Shown: positions 7,935 through 16,989 of the stretch, in pieces
Layout: the number at the start of each line of letters is the position of its first letter
Numbering within the stretch: position 1 is the first letter of the stretch
Source: Paucilactobacillus suebicus DSM 5007 = KCTC 3549
GTDB lineage: Bacteria > Bacillota > Bacilli > Lactobacillales > Lactobacillaceae
Length of the DNA stretch: 64,000 nt
Assembly (NCBI RefSeq): GCF_001434475.1
Contig: NZ_AZGF01000006.1
Coordinates: forward strand, 1 to 64,000
Direction: 5' to 3'
Translations under genes and position numbers: made by a program
The notes under the pieces: generated by a model
The model's input: only the letters and a program-made list of their open reading frames with translations
Told to the model about the DNA's origin: nothing
The model's database searches: none

Positions 7935-9662
7935 TTATTTATTTTGTTTTTGAAAATCATTAACCAAATGAATCACTTCTTCATTCGATTCAGCTTCCAG
8001 CGCACTAGATGCCAACTTCTTGCATTCTTCTGAACTCAAATCATGCATTAAAGCCCTAGTCTGCAACATAGAAGTTGCACTCATTGAAAATTCATCTAAC
8101 CCCAAGCCAATAAGAATTGGTACTGCAGTTTGATCACCTGCCATTTCACCACACATTCCAGTCCACTTTCCCTCTTTGTGAGAGGCATCAATTGTATTTT
8201 TAATCAATTTTAATAGCGATGGATTATACGGCTGATATAAATAAGAAACTCTCTCATTGCCGCGATCAGCTGCAAATGTATACTGAATTAAATCGTTAGT
8301 ACCAATGCTAAAGAAATCAACGTACTTAGCTAACTTATCAGCGATCAGCGCCGCTGCTGGAATTTCCATCATCATACCAACTTCAATATTTGTACTAACT
8401 GGAACACCTTGTTCGATTAGTTTAGATTTTTCCTCTTCAAAAATTCCTTTGGCTTGTTTAAATTCATTAACCGTTGCAATCATTGGAAACATAATGGCTA
8501 ATTTACCAAATTCAGAAGCACGAATTAAGGCTCTTAATTGAGTTCTGAAAATATCCTGTTTGTCCAAGCTTATTCGAATAGCTCTATATCCAAGAAATGG
8601 ATTCATTTCCTCCGGGAGTGGTAAGTAATCAAGGTGCTTATCACCACCGATATCCATGGTTCGAATAACGACCTGTTTACCATTCATATTCGTAACAACT
8701 TCTTTGTATGCTTGAAATTGTTCTTCCTCTGTTGGTAGATCAGATGAATCCATGTAAAGAAATTCAGACCGCATTAACCCAACTGCCTCTCCGCCGTTAT
8801 CTTGAACTGCACGAACGTCATCGGGGGTTCCAATATTCGCACCAATTGTAAAATGTTTACCATCAGCACTAATACTTGGTTCAGATTTCAACTTTTTCCA
8901 AAGTGATCGTTGTTTTTCAAAATCTATTTGTTTCTGCTTATAGTTTTCGATCTCCGTTTGACTAGGATTCACAATTGCTTCGCCATTTATTCCGTCGATT
9001 ATCACCATATCACCGGTTTTAATCGTACTTGTTGCTGTTTCGCTACCAACTACAGCTGGAATTTCAAGTGTCCGAGACATGATAGCAGAATGCGATGTGC
9101 GACCTCCCACATCTGTAATGAATCCTTTAACGTACTTGCGATTCAATTGTGCCGTGTCACTGGGAGTTAAATCTCTAGCAATTACAATACTTGTCGATTC
9201 AATTAATGCCGCGTTTGGTAAATCAACTCCAAGTAAATGCCCCATAACTCTTTTTTGAATATCTGCAACGTCGGCGGCACGTTGTTTCATATAATCATTA
9301 TCATCCATCGATTCAAAAACAGAAATAAAATGGTTGGTTTGGTTAGTAAGTGCCTCTTCAGCATTTACTTTGTCAGAATTTATTTCATTTTCAATAGCAC
9401 CAATTAATTCAGGGTCACTCAACATAGTTATGTGGGCTTCAAATACTTCGGCCTCTTCGCTCCCCATAGTTTCCTCAACTTTATTTTTTATTGTGGTTAA
9501 CTCATTCTTAGATTGTTGTAAAGCAACGTTTAATCTAGAGATTTCTTGTACTGAATTAGATACGTTCTTTTTTTCAAAGGATAGATCCGGTTCAGTCAGA
9601 GTATATGCTTGGGCAATTGCAATTCCATTGCTTGCGGCAATTCCTTTTAATTTAGTTGACAT
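7935..9662 (-). CDS. ptsI: PTS enzyme I (phosphoenolpyruvate-protein phosphotransferase)
   Basis: 575 residues, full family length. The phosphohistidine site lies in GGRTSHSAIMSR (His about 191) and the PEP-binding C-terminal barrel has the catalytic Cys in GMCGEMAGD (about 502). Enzyme I transfers phosphate from PEP to HPr, which then feeds all EIIA proteins. It is normally encoded beside ptsH, but no ptsH is here. Instead it sits inside a sugar-specific PTS operon after transketolase, so it may be a dedicated second copy. Whether another ptsI exists elsewhere cannot be seen from this window. Confidence 0.93.
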   Translation of the reverse strand: MSTKLKGIAASNGIAIAQAYTLTEPDLSFEKKNVSNSVQEISRLNVALQQSKNELTTIKNKVEETMGSEEAEVFEAHITMLSDPELIGAIENEINSDKVNAEEALTNQTNHFISVFESMDDNDYMKQRAADVADIQKRVMGHLLGVDLPNAALIESTSIVIARDLTPSDTAQLNRKYVKGFITDVGGRTSHSAIMSRTLEIPAVVGSETATSTIKTGDMVIIDGINGEAIVNPSQTEIENYKQKQIDFEKQRSLWKKLKSEPSISADGKHFTIGANIGTPDDVRAVQDNGGEAVGLMRSEFLYMDSSDLPTEEEQFQAYKEVVTNMNGKQVVIRTMDIGGDKHLDYLPLPEEMNPFLGYRAIRISLDKQDIFRTQLRALIRASEFGKLAIMFPMIATVNEFKQAKGIFEEEKSKLIEQGVPVSTNIEVGMMMEIPAAALIADKLAKYVDFFSIGTNDLIQYTFAADRGNERVSYLYQPYNPSLLKLIKNTIDASHKEGKWTGMCGEMAGDQTAVPILIGLGLDEFSMSATSMLQTRALMHDLSSEECKKLASSALEAESNEEVIHLVNDFQKQNK

Positions 9663-9693
9663 CTAGAATCACCTTCCTACAAATAATTTAATT

Positions 9694-11700
9694 CTATTTT
9701 TTCCAAAGATTTTCGAATATTGTCACAATTTTGTCAGGTGTAAATCCGTATTCAGATTGAACTTTAGCACCATTACCACTAGCACCAAATTTATCAACTC
9801 CGAGTGACACACCCTTTAATCCAACAAATTCACCCCAACCAAATGTACTTTCCATTTCAATAGAAATACGCCTTGTAACGTTTGAAGGTAGCACAGATTC
9901 TTTATATTCATCAGACTGTTGTTTAAATAAATCCATACTTGGCATCGAAACTACAGAGATATCATACGATTTGTCTGCCAATATTTTCTTCGCAGCTAAA
10001 GCAAGTTGAAGTTCTGAACCAGTTGCTATAAGTATTCCATCGGCCAAACCTGTTTTGGCAGGAGAGGCAACATAGGCACCTTTTTTAACCAATTCAGGTT
10101 TTGTTTGAATTAACACTGGTAACTTCTGACGTGATAAAACCATTACGCTTGGCTTACTTGTTTCCTCAGAGATATTCTGCCAGGCACCTAAAACTTCATT
10201 AGCATCAGCAGGTCTAATAACATTTACATTTGGCATTGATCTCAATGCAGCTAATTGTTCAATCGGTTCATGAGTTGGGCCGTCTTCACCCACCGCAATA
10301 GAATCGTGAGTAAACACATACGTGACGGGCACACCTTGCAACGCTGATGATCTAATTGCAGATTTCATGTAGTCTGAAAATGTAAAAAAAGTACTTCCAA
10401 ACACTCTGGTACCACCGTGTAAAGCAATTCCATTTAACGCGGCTGCCATTCCAAATTCACGAACACCAAACCAAATATTTCTATTTTGTGGATTAGCTAT
10501 TGAGAAGCGACCACTTCCTGATAATTGCGTTTTATTACTCGATGAAAGATCAGCAGCTCCTCCCCAAAAGTTTAAATTGTTTTCGGTAATCTGCTGCATA
10601 ATCTCAGAATTAGCAACACGCGTTGCAATACTGTCACCAATTTTTTCTTTAACAACTACGTCTGTTAAATCTAATTTTGGATTGTGATCAGTAGCGAAGT
10701 ATTTGGCTTGTTTGTCATCGGCTTTGAATTCATTAAATTCATTCAACCAGCTATCATACGTAGATTTACCACGAGATTGTAAATTATTTTTAAACATGTC
10801 ATACACGTTCTGGTCAATTTCGAACGGTGCTAATGTATAATTTAAAGCTTTCCTAGTTTTTTCAACATTGACATCGCCAAGTGCTGCACCATGAACCTTG
10901 TTAGTACCGGCGTCTGGAGAACCGTAGCCAATGACAGTTTTAATCTCGATCAATGAAGGTTTATCGGTAGTTTTTGCTGTCTCGATTGCATCATAAATGG
11001 ATGTTAGGTCCTCACCATCCTTAACAATCTGATGATCCCAGCCTGCAGCTTCAAAACGCAACTGGGCATTCTCAATTGACTCATTACTCAGTGGGCCATC
11101 TAAAGTAACATTATTGGAATCATAGAGAACAATTAATTTATTGAGCTTTTCTTTACCTGCAATATTGATTGCCTCTTGACTGATTCCTTCCATCAAATCT
11201 CCATCACCAACAATGGCATAGGTATAATGATTGATTATTTTATGATCGTGATTATAAACTGCCCCCAAATGTCTCTCCGCAATTGCCATTCCAACAGCCA
11301 TCCCAATTCCTTGTCCTAGTGGACCCGTGGTAGCATCAACTCCAATGGTATGGCCATATTCTGGATGACCTGGTGTTTTCGATCCAAACTGTCTAAATTG
11401 TTTTAGTTCGCTTATTGGTAAATCATATCCACTTAGATGAATTAGGCTATATAGCAATGCTGATCCATGCCCCGCCGATAAAACAAACCGATCTCGATTA
11501 ATCCAGTCCGGTCGTTCAGGGTTAATATTCATCACATAATTCCACAACACATACGCCATAGGCGCAGCATCCAGGCAAATACCAGGATGACCTGAATTAG
11601 CCTTTTCAATCATATCAACACTCAGCATTCTGAGTGCGTTAACCGCATTCTCATCTTTTTGATCAAATTTTTTTGAAGTTTTAATTGGTGTACTAATCAT
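9694..11700 (-). CDS. tkt: transketolase
   Basis: 668 residues. The N-terminal thiamine-diphosphate domain has the GDGDLMEG motif (about residue 156), with HGSALLYS and GPLGQG loops. The middle pyrimidine-binding domain contains VFTHDSIAVGEDGPTHEPIE, the usual catalytic Glu/His region, and a C-terminal domain follows. It moves two-carbon units between pentose and triose/hexose phosphates in the cytoplasm. Its place between EIIC and ptsI suggests that the imported sugar enters the pentose phosphate pathway. The 31-bp gap to ptsI and absence of a terminator support co-transcription. Confidence 0.93.
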   Translation of the reverse strand: MISTPIKTSKKFDQKDENAVNALRMLSVDMIEKANSGHPGICLDAAPMAYVLWNYVMNINPERPDWINRDRFVLSAGHGSALLYSLIHLSGYDLPISELKQFRQFGSKTPGHPEYGHTIGVDATTGPLGQGIGMAVGMAIAERHLGAVYNHDHKIINHYTYAIVGDGDLMEGISQEAINIAGKEKLNKLIVLYDSNNVTLDGPLSNESIENAQLRFEAAGWDHQIVKDGEDLTSIYDAIETAKTTDKPSLIEIKTVIGYGSPDAGTNKVHGAALGDVNVEKTRKALNYTLAPFEIDQNVYDMFKNNLQSRGKSTYDSWLNEFNEFKADDKQAKYFATDHNPKLDLTDVVVKEKIGDSIATRVANSEIMQQITENNLNFWGGAADLSSSNKTQLSGSGRFSIANPQNRNIWFGVREFGMAAALNGIALHGGTRVFGSTFFTFSDYMKSAIRSSALQGVPVTYVFTHDSIAVGEDGPTHEPIEQLAALRSMPNVNVIRPADANEVLGAWQNISEETSKPSVMVLSRQKLPVLIQTKPELVKKGAYVASPAKTGLADGILIATGSELQLALAAKKILADKSYDISVVSMPSMDLFKQQSDEYKESVLPSNVTRRISIEMESTFGWGEFVGLKGVSLGVDKFGASGNGAKVQSEYGFTPDKIVTIFENLWKK

Positions 11701-11816
11701 AAATTCTCAATCCTCCGTTAATATCAGGTGAAGCCCTAAAACTTAAAAAATTACATCAATCTTGGATTTGATTTTTATATTCCCTCCAAAATATAATGTA
11801 ATTTTTCTCTAGATTA

Positions 11817-13181
11817 CTAAGCTTTTTTACTATTGCGATCGCGTATATTTAGGAAAATGCTTAGTAAAATTACAACACCTAGAAATGCCAAAATTCCAAC
11901 CACGATTGCTACTGTACCAAGGCTACCCAAGTTGCCAAGTAAAATACCTGGAATCAAGTAATCGGTATCCGCAAATGTAGATGCTGCCATTTGGAGATTA
12001 CCGAGAACTGGTAAGATCAGTAATGGCAACCAACTAATCAAAATTCCATTAAATGCTGAACCAAGAACAGCTCCCCGACGACCACCATATGCATTCCCAT
12101 AAATAGCTGCAGCAGCGCCACAGAAGAAGTGCCCAACTACACCAGGAATAATAACGGTTGTCTTCAATCCAATCATAATAAACATACTAATTGTACCAAC
12201 GATAAAACTAACAAAGAATCCGATTAACACAGCATTAGGCGCATATGGAAAGATGATTGGAACATCCAAAGCAGGTTTCGAATTTGGCACAAGTTTTTGA
12301 GCAATGCCTTGGAATGCTGGAACAATTTCAGCTAAGATCATCCGTACACCTTGTAAAACAACAACGAATCCGGCGGCAAACGTACCGGCTTCAACCAATG
12401 AGTAGATAATATAATTTGTGCCACTACTCAATTTAGTTTCAATGAAATGAGGACCGGTAACAATAGCAAGTGCGATATAAACAATTGCCATCAATAATGT
12501 AATTGAAACTGTTGAATCCCGTAAGAAACTCAAACTCTTTGGTACTTCAATATCTTCAGTTGTTTTCTTGGGATTACCAAATAATTTACCAATTAAACCA
12601 GCTGTCGCATAACCAATATTACCGGTATGACCCATGGCAACTGAATCGCCATTAGTTATTTTACGCATAAATGGTTGACATAGTGCTGGCGTAACTGTTA
12701 ACAACGTTCCTTCGAAAATACCGCCTAAAATAATAGTCTCCCATCCATCCCCTAAATGAGCTGACACAAGAATGACGGCTGTCAAACATGAAACATACAA
12801 CATTGCTTGACCAGTTAAGAAAATGTACTTAAATCTAGTAAACCTAGCAAGTAAGATGTTAACAATCATTCCAACGAACATAATTAAAGCGGTTAAGGAT
12901 CCGTACTTAACAAGTGCAATAGCAACAACCGCTTCATTACTTGGAACAACACCTTGTACATGTAAAGCAAATTTAAACATCTTTGCCATCGGTGCCAAAG
13001 CACCTTGTAAAATTGTTGATCCACCAATTAAAACAAGAAACCCGGTAAAGGTTTTAATTGATCCCTGAATAACTTCAGTTGCCTTCTTTTTCTGAAGAAC
13101 TAGACCGAGTAGAGCGATCAAAGCAACTAAAATTGACGGCTGCGTCACAATGGAAACGAAAAAACTTAAGACATCTTTCAT
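11817..13181 (-). CDS. PTS EIIC component, ascorbate/pentitol (UlaA/SgaT) type
   Basis: 454 residues with about 11-12 hydrophobic helices and no cytoplasmic EIIA or EIIB domain attached. The sequence pattern (FTGFLVLIGGSTILQGAL near the N-terminus, GHTGNIGYATAGL near residue 185, and IYGNAYGGRRGAV late) is that of the SgaT/UlaA superfamily of dimeric elevator-type permeases. It should carry the sugar across the membrane for phosphorylation by the adjacent EIIB. The Ula catabolic genes (lactonase, decarboxylase, epimerases) are absent, so L-ascorbate is not the obvious substrate. Confidence 0.9.
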   Translation of the reverse strand: MKDVLSFFVSIVTQPSILVALIALLGLVLQKKKATEVIQGSIKTFTGFLVLIGGSTILQGALAPMAKMFKFALHVQGVVPSNEAVVAIALVKYGSLTALIMFVGMIVNILLARFTRFKYIFLTGQAMLYVSCLTAVILVSAHLGDGWETIILGGIFEGTLLTVTPALCQPFMRKITNGDSVAMGHTGNIGYATAGLIGKLFGNPKKTTEDIEVPKSLSFLRDSTVSITLLMAIVYIALAIVTGPHFIETKLSSGTNYIIYSLVEAGTFAAGFVVVLQGVRMILAEIVPAFQGIAQKLVPNSKPALDVPIIFPYAPNAVLIGFFVSFIVGTISMFIMIGLKTTVIIPGVVGHFFCGAAAAIYGNAYGGRRGAVLGSAFNGILISWLPLLILPVLGNLQMAASTFADTDYLIPGILLGNLGSLGTVAIVVGILAFLGVVILLSIFLNIRDRNSKKA

Positions 13182-13215
13182 TTCTTTCTCCTCCAGTTTT
13201 ATTAAATGAATAAAA

Positions 13216-13512
13216 TTACTGACGTGAAATATTTTCTTTATCTAAAATATCGTTTACATCTTGTTTAATTTCGTCTTTATCAATCAAACTCTTAAGTAAA
13301 ATCAACTTATCCTGTGGCAAGTTACTTAGAGTTGCAGCAAGTGTTGACTCAACAAAAAAGTAATCAGCAGAATCTGCAGTTGTACTACCAACATCAGAGT
13401 GGTCAACTTGAATATCTTCCTCCACGCCTTCGTCTTTCAAAATCTGTTGAATATTCATCTGAACCATGAAACTGCTACCTAAACCACTTTGACAAACTGC
13501 TAAAAATTTCAT
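13216..13512 (-). CDS. PTS EIIB component, ascorbate type
   Basis: I start at the ATG at 13512 (98 residues) because GGAGGA lies 9 nt upstream. The longer open frame from 13578 would overlap the EIIA gene. The N-terminal loop CQSGLGSSFM holds the phosphorylated Cys (residue 7) and the P-loop-like turn of the GAT/ascorbate EIIB fold. It receives phosphate from the EIIA encoded just upstream and passes it to the sugar bound by EIIC. Confidence 0.9.
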   Translation of the reverse strand: MKFLAVCQSGLGSSFMVQMNIQQILKDEGVEEDIQVDHSDVGSTTADSADYFFVESTLAATLSNLPQDKLILLKSLIDKDEIKQDVNDILDKENISRQ

Positions 13513-13528
13513 AATAAATTCCTCCATT

Positions 13529-13972
13529 TTAATTAGTTTTAATAATATTCTGTAACTCTTGAACGTTTTTTGCTTCACACATTTTGGTAACTTTAGTTTC
13601 GTCCATCAATAGTTCCATTAATTCCTGAATTACTTTTAAGTGGCTCTGACTGTCCGTTGCAGCTAACACAAACCAAAGCTGAATAGGATGGTCTTTGCTC
13701 ACTAAATTCACTTCCTTATCTGTTTTTAACAGTGCAAGTGAAATTTTGTTGGCTCCTGCTTCTGGTCGAGCATGAGAAAGAGCAATATGTGGCCCAATGT
13801 TAAAATAAGGTCCTTTTTCATTAACTACTTTTTTCATTGATTCAACGTAACTAGGCTCAATAGAACCGTTGTCAATCAATGGTTGAGCTGATATTTCAAT
13901 TGCTTGCTTCCAAGTAAGATTATCTAGGCTACTCACTTGTATAGTGCTACTGGTCAACAAATCACTTAACAT
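13529..13972 (-). CDS. PTS EIIA component, mannitol/fructose/Ntr fold
   Basis: 147 residues. The motif GPHIALSHARPEAG (about residues 57-70) contains the phosphorylated His of the EIIA-2 fold used by ascorbate-type systems. It is the first gene of the operon, ending 16 nt before the EIIB start. Upstream lies a minus-strand promoter overlapped by a consensus cre. The ribosome site is GGAGGTAGC before the ATG. Confidence 0.9.
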   Translation of the reverse strand: MLSDLLTSSTIQVSSLDNLTWKQAIEISAQPLIDNGSIEPSYVESMKKVVNEKGPYFNIGPHIALSHARPEAGANKISLALLKTDKEVNLVSKDHPIQLWFVLAATDSQSHLKVIQELMELLMDETKVTKMCEAKNVQELQNIIKTN

Positions 13973-14001
13973 TTTGCTACCTCCTCTCCTTTCGCTTATT
14001 T

Positions 14002-14029
14002 ATAATACCCTTGTTGAAAACGCTAACAA
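14002..14029 (-). promoter_or_regulatory. PTS operon promoter
   Basis: On the minus strand TTGTTA (14024-14029) and TATTAT (14002-14007) are 16 bp apart and lie about 30 nt upstream of the EIIA start. CTTGTT and AACAAG flank the region as a 6-bp inverted repeat, a possible extra operator. Confidence 0.55.
14015..14028. promoter_or_regulatory. catabolite-responsive element (cre)
   Basis: TGAAAACGCTAACA fits the cre consensus TGWAANCGNTNWCA at every position. It overlaps the -35 box of the PTS promoter, so CcpA bound with phospho-HPr would be expected to repress the operon when a preferred sugar is present. Confidence 0.8.
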
Positions 14030-14092
14030 GTGCAATAATGTTAACTACTAAAGTGCAATAACTTCACTGCATGTGTGAAAGGCTGATCAATT

Positions 14093-16144
14093 ATGGAATT
14101 AGAACAAATTAAGCACGGCCAAAAAATCATCAATGAGCTTCTAAATTCTAGCCACTATCTAACAGTGGAAGAGTTACAAGAAAAATTACATATATCCAGA
14201 AGAAGTGTTTTTTACGCATTTAAAAAGATCAATATTTTCTTGGATGAACAGAATGTAGAACCTATCAATAATGTAAAGAACCTCGGATATTTTTTAACAG
14301 ATAATTCAAAATCAGAATTATTAATCAATCAGGATTCGAATAAAACTCAAAAATCATATTCAAAAAATGAACGTCAAACAATTCTTATTTGGAATCTGAT
14401 TAACAAAGATAAGGTTTCAATATCAAAAGCAATGAAGAAATTTAATATTTCCAACCACACTGCCATCAATGATTTTGCAATAGTAGATGATGTTTTAAAA
14501 AAAAGAGAACTGTATGTTGAACAGTCCTCAAAAGGAAAGATACTATCTGGATCTAAAATATCAGCAAGAACCTGGGTATTAGAGCAGTTGAACGACCCGC
14601 ATTCAATTATCCATAATTTGATCGGCACAGACCAAGCTGAACTTAATTTCATCCAAAAAAAATTACACGATTTAGAAAAATTATCAGGCAATTATTTTAG
14701 TGATAATGCAATTTTAATTCTCAGTGAATTTATCTACTGGTTAGTAAACTTTATAAGTAATAAAAAATACGTTCTTAAATCAATTCCAGATAATTACAAA
14801 GACTTGCAATCTGTTTCAACAAATTGGTCATCTAATTTTCTGAAGCACTACCAAATTTGCAATAATTATGAAACTCAATTTTTAGCACAAATTCTATATA
14901 CAAGCCAATTTTCTAGTATCAATACTTCAGATACACTAAATAAGGAAATGCATGTAGTTACACAACAAGTTATAGAAAAATTTAACATTGCATCCGGTTC
15001 TAATTTGTCCTCCTACTCTTTGGAAGTCTCTCTATCCACTCATCTATTGAGCACACTTTATAGATCATCCCTTGGAATTAAGTATAAGCACCCTGATTTG
15101 GAATCATTCATTGATAAATATCATGATTTATTTATTTTTTCAAAATATGCCGTTAAACCTTTTGAAGATTATATCGGTAAAACACTAAATGATGATGAAA
15201 TATCATTAATAGCCGTCTACTTCGGTGGTCAACTACGAGATATTCACCGACGAAAGGACTGGAACACAGATGTATTACTGGTTTGTCCCAGTGGAATAGG
15301 TACTTCAGTACTTCTTAAAAATCAGCTGACAACTAGGTATCCAGACATAACGTTTTCTGAACCACTAAGCGTATTTCAATTTAACAATTGTCCATTAGAT
15401 GACATTAAACTAATCATTTCGACAATTGAATTGAATGTTAAGGAAAATATACCAACCCTGCGTGTATCTCCATTGTTGACTAAAGAAGATTTAAGAAAAG
15501 TAGATTCTGTCCTTTCTGAAAACAGAGACAACGAAATCATACCTAAAGTAAATACAAATACTTTACTAGATATCATCGGAGACTATGCAAGAATTGAAGA
15601 TGTTGATGGCCTTACTAACGCAATTAACAATTATTTGGATGCATATAATAGCAAATACATGCATTCGAACAACCTTTCAAATAATAAAACTGAACTAGGT
15701 AGAGTTATAAGCCTGAATAACATTACATGTCTAAATAAAGTTGTTCCATGGGAAAATGCAATTGCAGAGTCCTTTACTCAGCTAAAAAGATCTGGTTCAG
15801 TGACTCAAAAATACATTGATCGAATTATTGAGTTAACAATGACTAAAGGACCATACATGCTACTAGGCAATGGCGTATTTCTAGCCCATGCAGCCCCTCA
15901 AGACGGAGTTAGACGTCTAGGAATTTCAGTACTGGTATCTCATAAACCAATTAAAGTATCACCTCAAAATTTTGAACCGTGTGAGATAAAGTTGATCATC
16001 GCTCTTGCACCGGTCGATCAAAAAAAACATCTAAAAGTACTATCTGAACTTTTTCAAAAAATCCAAGATAAAAAATGGCTAAAAAACATTGAAGCCGCAT
16101 CTGATGAAGAAGATATCTTTAACATGTTAGTTTCACCCATTTAA
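14093..16144 (+). CDS. PRD-containing PTS regulator (MtlR/LicR type activator)
   Basis: 683 residues. Domains in order are a DeoR/HTH_11-type helix-turn-helix (about 8-50, with LHISRRSVFYAF), a second HTH (about 100-140), two PRDs (about 190-380, with conserved His residues), a GAT-type EIIB-like domain (about 400-485, LLVCPSGIGTS with a Cys) and an EIIA-like domain (about 535-680, GVFLAHAAPQDG with a His). Proteins of this type activate transcription when phosphorylated by HPr and are switched off by their cognate EIIB. It is divergent from the PTS operon and is very probably its activator. Confidence 0.9.
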   Translation: MELEQIKHGQKIINELLNSSHYLTVEELQEKLHISRRSVFYAFKKINIFLDEQNVEPINNVKNLGYFLTDNSKSELLINQDSNKTQKSYSKNERQTILIWNLINKDKVSISKAMKKFNISNHTAINDFAIVDDVLKKRELYVEQSSKGKILSGSKISARTWVLEQLNDPHSIIHNLIGTDQAELNFIQKKLHDLEKLSGNYFSDNAILILSEFIYWLVNFISNKKYVLKSIPDNYKDLQSVSTNWSSNFLKHYQICNNYETQFLAQILYTSQFSSINTSDTLNKEMHVVTQQVIEKFNIASGSNLSSYSLEVSLSTHLLSTLYRSSLGIKYKHPDLESFIDKYHDLFIFSKYAVKPFEDYIGKTLNDDEISLIAVYFGGQLRDIHRRKDWNTDVLLVCPSGIGTSVLLKNQLTTRYPDITFSEPLSVFQFNNCPLDDIKLIISTIELNVKENIPTLRVSPLLTKEDLRKVDSVLSENRDNEIIPKVNTNTLLDIIGDYARIEDVDGLTNAINNYLDAYNSKYMHSNNLSNNKTELGRVISLNNITCLNKVVPWENAIAESFTQLKRSGSVTQKYIDRIIELTMTKGPYMLLGNGVFLAHAAPQDGVRRLGISVLVSHKPIKVSPQNFEPCEIKLIIALAPVDQKKHLKVLSELFQKIQDKKWLKNIEAASDEEDIFNMLVSPI

Positions 16145-16160
16145 TTTTCTTTTAAACTAA

Positions 16161-16207
16161 AAATACGAGACACGCAGACTATTACTCTACGCATCTCGTA
16201 TTTTTTA
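16161..16207 (+). terminator. Rho-independent terminator of the PRD regulator
   Basis: AATACGAGA (16162-16170) pairs with TCTCGTATT (16194-16202) and is followed by a T-rich run. The A-rich left side may allow it to act for the convergent gene at 16269 too. Confidence 0.75.
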
Positions 16208-16268
16208 TAGTATTAAGGAATCAGATAACGTAATTTGGTTAACGTTCCAAGACTAATCCAGACACTGC

Positions 16269-16796
16269 TTATCTAATCGTCTCATCCACACTATCCCGCT
16301 GCGACAGAATTCCCCTAAAATCGTTGCTTTCCTTCAACAATTTAATCTTATTCTTCGCAATCTGCCCTTCATACATGTGTACTAAACCGTATGCCGTTTT
16401 TTTATTAACTTTGATCGGATGAACAGAATTATTGTACACGGCAAGGCCGTTTTGCAGATGACTTTGTAAAAAGCCCTTCACCTCACCAACATTTCTTGCG
16501 CGAATAATATAATCCTTGCCTTCAATGTTATGACACACGTAAAAATATATATGATTCGACCTTTCGTCATCTATTGATTCAGAATCATCGGACCTAACGA
16601 TAGTTCGATCTAACTGATTCATCTCAACGTTCAATTCGACATACTGTTTACACAAGCTACAATCGTTTACACGACTGCCGATTACATGGTCGCCAAAGGC
16701 ATCCCCATGTTGCACAAGTATATCCGCAACTGTCGCCATCAAAATTCCACGATACTTCTTCAATTTGTACTTTGTGACACTGTTTTGATTATTCAT
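16269..16796 (-). CDS. hypothetical protein with a CxxC pair
   Basis: 175 residues, soluble. A DCSLCKQYVE segment (about 46-55) could bind metal or be redox active, though a second pair is lacking. An alternative start at 16739 (MATVADIL) is possible, but it has a weaker ribosome site than the first ATG. I recognise no family. It lies between the PRD regulator and the glucuronide operon and reads in the direction of the latter, but a hairpin and about 190 bp separate them. Confidence 0.5.
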   Translation of the reverse strand: MNNQNSVTKYKLKKYRGILMATVADILVQHGDAFGDHVIGSRVNDCSLCKQYVELNVEMNQLDRTIVRSDDSESIDDERSNHIYFYVCHNIEGKDYIIRARNVGEVKGFLQSHLQNGLAVYNNSVHPIKVNKKTAYGLVHMYEGQIAKNKIKLLKESNDFRGILSQRDSVDETIR

Positions 16797-16845
16797 CAGA
16801 TCATCCCCATCTTCTTTGCCAATGCAATCTATTATTTAGAAACAC

Positions 16846-16877
16846 AAATGGGCATCAAAGCGGCTTGATGTCCATTT
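16846..16877. repeat. intergenic inverted repeat
   Basis: AAATGGGCATCAA and its imperfect complement TTGATGTCCATTT flank a short loop. No T-run follows on either strand. It may be a weak terminator for the GPH/uidA operon or an operator for the gene at 16796. Confidence 0.4.
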
Positions 16878-16989
16878 GCGGTGCTTGTTATATTGTATTT
16901 ATTCATTAGGAAGTATGGTGCCCAACAGTGATTGGTATTGCACCAATTCATCACCACCACCTTTAGAGTGAAACCTTAACTGGCAACGA

